A DNA stretch of 64,000 nucleotides from Endocalyx cinctus (lineage: Eukaryota > Ascomycota > Sordariomycetes > Amphisphaeriales > Apiosporaceae), in contig BCKC01000003.1 in the NCBI GenBank assembly GCA_001600455.1, positions 4,882,754 to 4,946,753 of the forward strand, written 5' to 3'. Position numbers and translations under genes: made by a program. Positions 46,537-55,641 of the stretch are shown here, piece after piece; position 1 is the first letter of the stretch; each line of letters opens with the position of its first letter. The notes below the pieces were generated by a model. It was not told the origin of the DNA and did no database searches. It was given only the letters and a program-made list of their open reading frames with translations.

Positions 46537-47394
46537 CTAGATCTGACTTACTATTCTTGAGTTGATTCATCTGACGGTTGTAGGTCAACTCGGCGGATAC
46601 ATCCATTGCCAACCAATTGCACCAGTCAGCAAAATTGACGAACCCAGGTACGGTCTTGATTCTCTCAATGAACAGGTCGACATATCTGTGCATCGTGGGC
46701 TCTTTTGCCGTGAGAGAGCGAGGGCTGAAGGCCGGAGAAAGCTGCTTCGCCACTTTGCGATGTCCCACGGGATCTCTTTCGAATGCGATACCGCCGTGAT
46801 CGTCTCCCCGATCGTTGATGTCTGTTTTGATAAAGGTCTCATGGTGTTTTACGTGGGATGTGTGAATATCTAGTAGCAGTGTTAGGGTAAGGTAATTAAG
46901 ATAGGTATTGGTTTCATGTTAGGAAAGCGTCGGCGGTGACGGGATCCTTCTTACCGTCAAATGCTTGTGGCCTCATGAATACAAGTTCGTTGGGCGCAAT
47001 ACGTACTACATCGCCTGTAATACAATGTCAGATTTTGACACACAGTCGAACCACATTTGGGTGAATTATCTACCGTATTTCTTAATGGCCTCCTCGATCG
47101 CCCACGGGTATCGGCCTGAAAGCCTGCGAAAAAGGGAGGTCAACAATCAATTGAAGTTGAGCAGATACAGATATGAAGATCTCTTTCTTACCAGTGGTAT
47201 GCGTACCATATATTCGAAACTGCTGCAATCTTGGGGCCGGGATAGCGGGAAAGGGGGTGGAAATACAGAAGATTGATGCAGCGGACCACCACATAAACAG
47301 AAGTCGCCCAAAACAATGCCACAACCAACTCTCCGACCGTCGCCAGGATTGTTTCGAGGTATAACATTTGTGGTCGATTGAGCCCGAATCCCAT
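45431..47394 (-). CDS. Cytochrome P450 monooxygenase
   Basis: Five exons, 47192-47394, 47074-47123, 46955-47014, 46552-46869 and 45431-46443, total 1644 nt, 547 residues. An N-terminal membrane anchor ([20 protein letters not shown]) is followed by the Pro-rich hinge [16 protein letters not shown]. Hallmarks are intact: K-helix ExxR in [13 protein letters not shown]-like FRPQRFL, and the haem loop [11 protein letters not shown] with its Cys ligand. The I-helix reads [12 protein letters not shown], without the usual acid-Thr pair, which is unusual and may change oxygen activation. It resembles fungal CYP families of secondary metabolism. The fourth intron (46444-46551) contains a (CA)n(GA)n microsatellite, is 108 nt long and has no stop in frame, so its retention would insert 36 residues. 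It ends close to, and divergent from, the thioesterase gene. Confidence 0.92.
46471..46533. repeat. (CA)n(GA)n compound microsatellite inside the P450 intron
   Basis: About ten CA dinucleotides run directly into about twenty GA dinucleotides. The tract lies wholly within the fourth P450 intron. Such tracts change length easily and could affect splicing of this intron. Confidence 0.9.
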
Positions 47395-48105
47395 ACATGT
47401 GTTCAGATGAGGGGGCGAAGAGGGATTTTCTCCTCAAGGTAAGGTAGGCGGCTCCCTTAAAACTATCTGACACTGGTGAAAACTTGGCCAATCATATGGT
47501 GTTCTTAAACGAGGTAGACAGTGCATATCCCCCCTCATTTCTATGTCCCTTTGAGTTTGGCAGGCTTTCCTGATCTCAAAGGTAGGGGAGTGGCCGCTTC
47601 GAGAGGTCGTGGATCGGGGCACTACGTACCAGTTCTGTATAGTCGACGGGCATTGGCATCGGAATAGCGCCATCCAGGCATGGTTCTTTATTATTTTACC
47701 ATGTTCTGGGAGGCTACCGTACTGGGGACCATACACATCGCTTCTAGCCCCTACCTGCCAATTAGGTTGTACATATTGGGTAGGTTAGGTATACACCTGG
47801 ATATTTAGGTACATACTCCTCTTACCCATGTTAAAATATAGAAGGTACTATAGGGTAGCAGGTACTTGTATCCTAGGTAGATACTTTCCACTCACGTGCC
47901 ATCCTTGTATCAGAACCCTCGGTTGTTAAGTATTTCACAACAACCCATGTACCTATTATTACCCCTCCACCATTCCAGTGTACTTTGGGGGCGCTTGTTC
48001 CGTAACACGCATCCTACTTCGTACTTTATACGAGCTGCCTTGCCCACTTCCCGGCTACAGCAGGAATATGCCCTAAATCATCTAGATGCCTCATTTTTTA
48101 ACAAG
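47395..48105. promoter_or_regulatory. Divergent promoter region, P450 and thioesterase
   Basis: Head-to-head spacing of about 0.7 kb suggests shared regulation of the two genes. It carries several TTAGGTA/TACCTA-type words (47757-47885), also frequent in other spacers of this window. No classic regulator site recognised. Confidence 0.4.
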
Positions 48106-49100
48106 ATGATGCGCTCCGCGATAGAGTCACACGTCGCTGTCGTCCCAGCCTTGGGTCAGGACGTTTTCACAAATGAAAAGTACCTAGCCCAACCTAATCT
48201 AACCTACCTCGCTAATGCCTGCATACAACTACAAGACCCCTAAAGTCCCAACAAGCTGGGCGAACCGTCTTTGGCGGCTTACTGGTATCTCAAGCTATAT
48301 CTGCCGCCAGCGCCACTGTGCCCCAAGTCTTTCATGTCAGCTCATCGCAGTCAACATGGCTGCGAGCCGTCAACACCACAAAGGCTAACGGCAAGGTAAC
48401 GTATCACGTTAAGCGCACCGCGAACGGCCAGTCCTACGTTACGCGTTTGGTATGGGTCATGGCCGAAGACGACGCCTGCATGTATATTGCCATTATCTCG
48501 TTCCACAACAACAACAACAACAACAGGCAGGGGCCCACGGCCAACGCCCTTGCCTACGCCGAACAAATTCTCGAGCTCGAATATGGCCCAGACGAGATTC
48601 CACAGGAGCGCACCGCCCAGTTCAGATCGTCCCAGACCAACCAGTCTGGAGGATCGATGGAGGCCTTCCGTCCCGACGAAGAGCCTTTCGATTGGCGTCT
48701 GGCAGGAGTCGATTTCTCCAGCGATCAGACCGAGGTCCGTGTACGCGGCTACGTTCGAGCAACCCAACCTTTATCCACGAACACGCCTACCGCCAACTTG
48801 GCCGGGCTGGCGTATGCTTCGGACCATATGCTAGCAGGTGTGGCGGCTGCTGCAAGCCCCAGGCAGGCGGGCAAAGGTGGCCGGAACGTCGCCCTGATTG
48901 CGAGCGTTACCCACAATGTTTTCTTCCTGGATCCTACGGTTCAGGTCTGCGAGTGGATGGTGACGGAGCGCCGGACATCATGGGCCTCGAACGGGTGGGT
49001 TCTTGTACATCAACGGCTGTGGGATCGGACAAGCGGTCGGCTCGTGATGAGTGTCGACCAAGAGGCTCTGTTGCGACTAAGGAATCAAACCAAGCTTTGA
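48106..49100 (+). CDS. Acyl-CoA thioesterase II (TesB/ACOT8-like, double hot-dog)
   Basis: Two exons, 48106-48179 and 48236-49100, give 312 residues. The start MMRSAIESHVAVVPALGQDV precedes the first hot-dog domain, whose signature appears across the splice as T-N-E-K-P-L-K-S-Q-Q-A-G-R-T-V-F-G-G-L-L, then VSQAISAAS and a degenerate D-G-x-S-Y-V-T-R-L-V (NGQSYVTRLV). The second domain has NLAGLAYASDHMLAG, with the catalytic Asp region, and ends near WVLVHQRLWDRTSGRLVMSVDQEALLR. The enzyme hydrolyses acyl-CoA to free acid and CoA. The C-terminus TKL resembles a weak peroxisomal PTS1. A short Asn run (F-H-N-N-N-N-N-N-R) is encoded by AAC repeats. The catalytic triad was not checked residue by residue. 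Confidence 0.87.
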
Positions 49101-49632
49101 TTTGTATACTCTCTGTCGAATCTTTCGGTCGGTCGTAAGCTACCGTACCACATTTTCAATGGGATCAACATTTGACACACAATTTTAAGCAAATCGAAGT
49201 AAAATGTTTGACTGAGTCGGCTCGTCTGACTCTCACTCTATGGCCTTTACACACAGGTCCTTTTTTTTCTCCTGGTAATCCAGCATCAATCTCGCATTAT
49301 GTCTCCCTATGCGCTTTAGTATTGCAGCCTATAAAGCCTTGCCTCTGTCGGAAACGGGCTGCCCGCACTCAGGCAAGAATGTATGTTGAAGATATAATAC
49401 ACAAGAGACATGTTGCGAGCTGAAAAAGCAACGACGAGGGCTTCTCTACGGTGCGCCTGCGTATGCAGGCTCAAGGTCATCATCACGAGGATTTTTGGTG
49501 GGGAGATATAGAAGCGCCGCCTTATAGACACCTGTGGCAATACGTCCCATGTTTGACTCTGTCGCTTGTATCCAAAACAAAGGCGGTATAATAGGTACTT
49601 ATCCATCGACCATTGACGACCATTTCATGACG
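49101..49632. other. Intergenic region between convergent genes
   Basis: 3' side of the thioesterase gene and of the MFS pseudogene. No gene seen. Confidence 0.45.
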
Positions 49633-50736
49633 TCAAACTGATTTCTCTTCTATCCCAGCCTCTTCGTCCCTCCGCGTTGCGGCATCGAGAGTGCGGGCTC
49701 CTGTCTCTTTCAAGCCGTATTCTGTTTCGAGCTTAGTGCGTAACGGCACGTCTTTTTCAAACAAGACGAGCAGTAAAGCGAGGCCAAGGAACGCAATGCT
49801 CACTACCCAAACACGCTGAAGCGCTTGGCGATACAGGGCGCGGATCTAAATTCGCATCGCGGGTGCGAATTGGCGCACGAAGTCGGCCGACGCGTGTTGA
49901 TATGCGTCCCCGTTTTCCAGAAGGTCTCTGATCGCCAGGTCCGTGACGGCGCCTTGCGCAAGGAGACCGTCGACTCGGTTGCCGAAAATGGCAGCCGGGA
50001 TAGCTACGCCCCAAACATTGCCAAGAGTCCGGATGAAGTTCCATGACGCCGTGGCTGCGGCCTGGTCCGACTCTTGCGAGCTGGCTTGGAAGGCCGGGAG
50101 GAGTGTGTTCAGTACAAGACCGGCTCCTAGACCGGATAGTAGTTGATATCCGACCCATTAGGCAATGGGTGTGTCCTCATCCAAGAGGGTATAGAGGCCA
50201 CGTCCGATGGTAAAAAGAGAGAACCCGACCAGGTGGATAATCTTGTACTTGCCATAGCGTGTAAGCAGTGCGGCGCCCAGCGCCGCGCTAGGAATAGTGA
50301 ATAAAGCCAGGGGGGTCAAAGAAACACCAGCACAACTCTGACTAGTCAACTGTACAGATTAGAGGTACGCCGGGAGGAAGAAAAGGCTCCAATATACGAG
50401 GATCGAATTTTGGAACGTGTTGATCGCGATGATGGCCGAAGTACGATTGCTGAAGAGTCGCCCGGGCATGATTGGTTCCGAGACCGAGGGTCGGGTCTCT
50501 AGGATACCGAAGACCACAAAACCAGCAAAACCGAGAAGCAACGGCACCAAGGTATGCCACGAAGCCCATGCAAAACGTGTTCCCGCGTAGCTGAGCGAGA
50601 ACAGGATCGATGTGCTGTTGGCAATCAGATTAAGGGGATTTTTAAGGTATAGGCGAAGCAGTTTGGGACTCTTTAACAGAGGGCGACGTGGGAAATATAT
50701 CCGCGTACGCAGACATGGTGACCTCGTTTGCAACAC
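49633..50736 (-). pseudogene. MFS drug-exporter (DHA2, 14-TM type) pseudogene, 5'-truncated with three nonsense codons
   Basis: One continuous minus-strand frame matches the second half of fungal 14-helix MFS exporters: LNLIANSTSILFSLSYAGTR, FAWASWHTLVPLLLGFAG, MPGRLFSNRTSAII, SLFFLPAYL-stop-SVQLTSQSCAGVSL, LDEDTPIA-stop-WVGYQLLSGLGAGL, SWNFIRTLGNVWGVAIPAAI, ADFVRQFAPAMRI-stop-IRALYRQALQRVW and the usual end KDVPLRTKLETEYGL. The stops lie at about 50350, 50158-50160 and about 49846. Each is a TAA or TAG where the family has or can have Gln, so each is explained by one C-to-T change in a CAA/CAG codon. The first six or so helices are missing. It was probably an exporter, possibly of the neighbouring cluster product. 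Confidence 0.85.
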
Positions 50737-51305
50737 TAGTCAGGAGCTTCAGAGAAAAGAGAGAATATGTGGTGGTGAAAGTCAAAAGTACAAGAAAGGG
50801 ACGTCGGGAAAGGAGAGCCTATTTATGCTGCGGCGCAAAGAGCAGTAAGGCAGAGTAGTCAAAGCGGCGTGGCGCTAGGCCCGATCGAGAGGGCCGCCAA
50901 ACCCGGCGGGGACAGCAGCGTGTTACCAGCTTGCCCCACCTGACCTTCTAAGTACATAACCATTCCATATCACACTACCTATTTAGGTATTTAGGTCCAC
51001 GGGTAGCTACCTCCAGGGCCATTCACCATACGATGCCGTGACAATTGTTCAAAAGTTTACATTCATTTACAATCTTCATCCTGTTAGGTTGTACGGAATA
51101 TCCTCCACGGTTTCCATCGCGTCATACGCGTTTATATTTCTTTCTGTTTTCTACCAAACAATCCTTTCTACAGCTTCGTCCAGCTATAATAATGCACCCT
51201 CTTTTCATTTATCATACCAAAGACTTGAAACTTCTAACAACTCTCTGGTCATATCCAATACATACTTATCATTCCTGATCAACTAGAAAGGAAGAACGAG
51301 TTGCA
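50737..51305. other. Intergenic region, promoter side of the DIM-5-like gene
   Basis: Includes TTAGGTATTTAGGT near 50980-51000 and no coding exon. The missing front part of the MFS gene is not found here. Confidence 0.45.
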
Positions 51306-52437
51306 ATGTCCGACCTCCAAGCGAAAGACCGCCCGAAAGCAGCGATGCAGCAATATACCAATAAGCACTTTTGGCACCATTGGAGACAAGTATGCCTATA
51401 TCACATTTTACTATTCCGTTGCTTGGCTAGTCTAACGATAGGATGAAAAAAAAAAAAAAAAACTGTAGGGCTTAGAATCAGAGAAGGATAGGTGCCACTT
51501 CTGCCAGCTACGGTCGTTTTCGAATCATGACTCGGCCCCCGTGACTATCGTCAATACCGAAGATACCGTGCTACTAAGGCCAAAGTTTCGTTTCGTCGAT
51601 AAGTCGAAGCTTGCCCCGGACGTAGAGCCGACTAGAAAAGAGTTCCTCACGGGTTGCGAGTGTATAGATGGCGAGGATTGTCAGTACAACACGTGTAACT
51701 GTCTTCAGGATGTCGACTACGACGAGCTCTCTGACGAGGAAGAAGGAAGCCGAGGCGGAAATGCGGTTCATCGCAAGAGAGTGTACGCGTATCACACGCA
51801 CGGCGCGCGGGCCGGGCATCTACGATCAAAGTTTCTTACCTCCCGCGACCCAATCTACGAATGCCACGAGAGCTGCGCTTGCGGTCCGGATTGCCCTAAC
51901 CGGGTAGTGGAGCGAGGTCGGAAGGTACCGCTCCAGATATTCCGTACGACGAACCGGGGATGGGGCGTCCGGAGCACGGCGGATATCAAGAAGGGACAGT
52001 TCGTGGATAAGTACATGGGGGAGATTATCACGGCGTCGGAGGCAAACCGGCGAAGGGCGCAGTCGCATTTCGCCCAACGTAAGGACGTCTACTTATTCGC
52101 GCTGGACAAGTTCTCGGATCCGGACTCGTACGACGAACGACTGCGGGGTCCGCCCTTGGAGGTCGACGGGGAGTTCTTGTCGGGCCCGACTCGATTCGTG
52201 AACCACTCGTGCAATCCGAGCATGCGCATCTTCGCCCGCGTCGGGGACCACGCAGATAAGCATATCCACGACCTGGCCTTATTTGCCATTCGAGATATAC
52301 CGAGGGGAGAGGAGTTGACTTTTGATTACGTCGACGGCGTGGACGACTCGGAAATGGATGCTCTAGACCCTACAAAGCAGAAGGATATGACCCCGTGTCT
52401 ATGCGGTAGCGAGAACTGCAGGGGTTGGCTATGGTGA
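51306..52437 (+). CDS. Histone H3 lysine-9 methyltransferase (Clr4/DIM-5 type SET protein)
   Basis: Two exons, 51306-51389 and 51469-52437, give 350 residues, close to Neurospora DIM-5. A cysteine-rich pre-SET domain opens with TGCECIDGEDCQYNTCNC and closes with YECHESCACGPDCPNRVV. The SET domain follows: NRGWGVRSTADIKKGQFVDK, Y-M-G-E-I-I-T, and the AdoMet/catalytic motif RFVNHSCNPSM, then EELTFDYVDG with its key Tyr. The post-SET zinc motif is CLCGSENCRGWLW. There is no chromodomain. In Neurospora this enzyme makes H3K9me3 that directs DNA methylation at RIP-mutated repeats, which fits a genome with AT-rich eroded stretches such as those in this window. Nuclear. The intron contains a run of about 18 A. 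Confidence 0.94.
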
Positions 52438-53421
52438 TTTACTCGGTCCAGAAGACGGATGATATAATACGAAACGCATCTATGATCTGGAAGTCTAACT
52501 AACACCTGCATTCACATCCACACCTGCGGAAAGATAGATATTTCTGCTCTCGTGGTTATCTAATCGCTTGGTATGTAGCTTTGATATGCCACACATACTA
52601 GTTAATGCGGATAGCCTATATCAAACTAAACTGACTACTGATATTCCCAAGTTTTTAATTATGACAGTTAAAAAGGGTAATCTTTTTAATTCAGACTTAT
52701 TTATTAGGACTCGTATCGAATGTTTTCTATCGAGTAATTCCTATGTAAACGGGTTATTTCAGCTGAATATACTCCAAGCCTGTAAATAATATTGTAGCTG
52801 AGGGGCTGAAAGTTCTTCACTTGAAATTGATCCTGGTCTGCATGTGATGACGGTAGCTAGGTAGGTTAGGTAGGTTAGGTAAGTAAGTAAGTACCTAGGT
52901 AAGTACCTAAGCAGCTAAGATCCATGGATAATAATAGATTTGTACCCGTGGACAGCGGTATAAAGTAAAAGGTTAGCGTGCCTAGAACCCCAAGAAGCTC
53001 TAAAGCTATCACCTAACCAAACCAATTACAGGTCTCTCCCCCCTCTACTACTGTATTATTTACAATCCAATCAATTAAGTACTTTAGACCTCCATCCTTT
53101 TTTTCACTTCCATTTATTTCTCTAGAGCATCACTAGATATAATTATTCTTTCCCTTTGACTTTGACACATTTTCATTTTCGCGCTTAAAGATATATCTTT
53201 TTTTTTTCTTTTGCGTAAGAATTTCGATATACCTCTCTTCTAGATACCACATATCTCGAGAATGACCTGACCATATTTGCGTCCCCGAGATATACTTATC
53301 TTGCATCCCGCACCGAAGAGCTGAACACGAGTCAGGAAATTTGAATACTGGGTCCATGTTCATACCTAATACCGAGAACAAGTAGGAAAAGGAAATAAAA
53401 AAGGAGAAGAAAAGAATACCA
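52438..53421. other. Intergenic region with TAGGT repeats
   Basis: Contains a short tandem tract of TAGGT/TAAG units at about 52857-52912 and AT-rich DNA with a T run at 53196-53207. No gene seen. Confidence 0.5.
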
Positions 53422-54623
53422 ATGGTAAAAACAAGAAAGAAAAAAAAAAGAATTTGCCGATATCTAATTTACACAAAGTCCGTTGATGCAATACTGACAT
53501 CAAATTTGTCTCTCTAACTAGGGCTGCTGTTTTTCGAGGCCTTCCGGCCCTAATGCTCCCTATCCAGGGTCACCCTCAGCTCGACCTATCAATTCACCTC
53601 CGGCCTTACACCCCTCGCCCAACGACGGCACCGGTTCCAGATCTTCCCATCATCGTCGATCTCATCATGGCCAACATCGCCAGCCACAATCGTCTCTGGC
53701 GCAACACATAGATAAACCTTTACGAAGACACAAATGGACCGCGCATAATCGGCCATGGACCCGCACAGACTTAGATACAGAACGAGCCGATTTCTTCGAT
53801 ACCAGAGTCACCGGACGCCCCGAGGTGTGGCAGGTCGTACGAGCCGCCTTGGAGGTAATATGGGAAGACGACCTGCGCCGGACAAACGAAGGGGGGAGAA
53901 GAAAAAATAAAGGGACGCCAGAAGACGTTACGACGGCAGGCGAAGAAGCCGGAGAAGGAGAAACGAGGGACGGATCGGTGACGCAAGAACAGCAAGACGA
54001 AGCCTTAGCCACGGCGCAGGGCATACTAAAGGCGGCCGAGGTGACGCTCCCCACGGGCGACCTATCGAACGGCGTGTACGATGAGCTGGGGAACTACTAC
54101 GCGCTACCGGAATGGATCGTCTGCGATCCCGATAACGTGGCCGAGGACAGCAGGACTAGAAAGCAGAAGAGGACGACGGCAAACGACAAGAAGGACGAGG
54201 AAGACGACGACGACGATACGGCCGATGATAACGACCGCAACGCCGTAGACGAAGACGAGGCGATCCGAAGAAGAGAGGAAAAGGGGAAGAGCGTGGCGAA
54301 CGCGCAAAATACCGTCAAACTCCGGGCTAGATTAAGCGAGAATTATCCCGACGTCACCCTCTCCGTCGGCGCCGATGAAAGCATGAGAAGCGTTGCGAGA
54401 AGGATCGCCGAAGACGCTGGGGTAAGTTTTTATTTATTAGACTATCATTTCCGGAGCAAAAAAAAAAAAATCAGCGTAGTTTTAACTAATCATACGATAG
54501 CTACCGTCGACCAAACGTGTCCGCGTGGCTTACATGGGCAAGATTCTTAAGGAGAATATGTCTTTGCAAAGCCAAGGCTGGCAAAAAGGCCACATAGTCA
54601 ATGCCCTCGTCTTCAATCGGTAG
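53422..54623 (+). CDS. Ubiquitin-domain-containing protein of UBTD1/2 type, N-myristoylation signal
   Basis: Exons 53422-53424, 53522-54421 and 54501-54623 give 341 residues. The first exon is the ATG alone: ATG is followed directly by GTAAAA, and the acceptor at 53521 opens with GGC-TGC-TGT, giving M-G-C-C-F-S-R, a textbook N-myristoylation plus palmitoylation start found in this family. The UBTD domain follows: HIDKPLRRHKWTAHNRPWTR, ERADFFDTRVTGRPEVWQVV, AEVTLPTGDLSNGVYDELGN and YYALPEWIVCDP. An acidic Asp/Glu-rich linker separates it from the ubiquitin-like domain (VKLRARLSENYPDVTLSVGA; after the last intron RVRVAYMGKILKENMSLQSQ, ending VFNR). UBTD proteins are linked to ubiquitin conjugating enzymes and membrane-associated turnover. 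The start-codon exon is inferred. Confidence 0.85.
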
Positions 54624-55641
54624 CCCCATGTGCTAGCATGAGCTTAAACCGAGCTGTAGCTATCAAGAGCTATAGCTATTATGCCTCTTTAGAAAGGGGC
54701 TATACGTCTTTTCTATTCGTTGCTTATGACCTCGACCCTTAATCTAATTCAATAATGCGCGCATTTAGACCTTGCCTTCTATGCTGGATCTGGCCTGGAT
54801 ATGAGGACAATCTCCCAAGCCGTATCCTTTACGATTTGGCACAATGGTGATTTCCTCTATCGCCTGACGACTATTTACTTGTTATGGGAGATTCTTTCCC
54901 GGACCCGGCTTCATGATAATTCGCCCTCCTTCTGTGGTCAAGGTAATCCTTGCTTTTTCTTATCACTTTTCCTTCATCCCATCTTCATGCGCCCGTCCCG
55001 CTTCCCTTACGCCACTTAAAACTCCATGCAATGCATAATAATACGTCAACTCAACAATTACACTGGAGCGGGACAAACCTCTCCCTTCTTTTCCGTTCCT
55101 CTTATCTTATTCGGACCACGGATTTCTAGTTAAAGCCCAAATACCCCCCTTATATTTCTGGTTTGATTTATTACCTCTGGCGTCTGGTTTTGGGATATTT
55201 GTTTCTCCTTATGATATCGTCTGAGAACGAAAGAGCAGACCTCTCAGTTTTGTTTATATTAGTCAGGGACCGCGTTATGGGGGGGTGTGGAGAGGGAAAA
55301 GAAGATCGATTCGTTGAATATAGCAAGATGGGAGTGTGTATACAAACGAGTGGATGCCTGCACGAGTTGGTTGATATAGTTGTAACAACTCTACAGCTTT
55401 TCGTCAAGGCTGATAATATAGGGTATATACCGTACCTTTGAGCCATATCTCTATATAAGAACTTATTTTTCGTCCGGGTTGCTACGAAGGAAGAATATGT
55501 TCATTTTGCTTGCTCGAGATATTGCTCTGCATTGTGACTATGCGTATTGCCTAACCAATAGGGGATGACAAGAATGAAACAAAACCTCATTCATAGATAG
55601 AACATCGATAATACTGAGTAATATACTACATCTTCTATAAC
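54624..55641. other. Intergenic region between convergent genes
   Basis: 3' side of the UBTD-like (+) and rvt (-) genes. Pyrimidine-rich patches and short ORFs only. A small imperfect inverted repeat (AGCTGTAGCTAT / AGCTATAGCT) lies at about 54650-54680. Confidence 0.45.

Noticed and set aside
45431..46768. 445-codon P450 reading that includes LSLSLS and CVCVCV runs
   Set aside because: The runs are translation of the microsatellite inside an intron; splicing 46444-46551 restores a normal P450 sequence.
52857..52912. TAGGTTAGG-like repeats resembling telomeric DNA
   Set aside because: The unit is not TTAGGG, the tract is very short and it lies between housekeeping genes.
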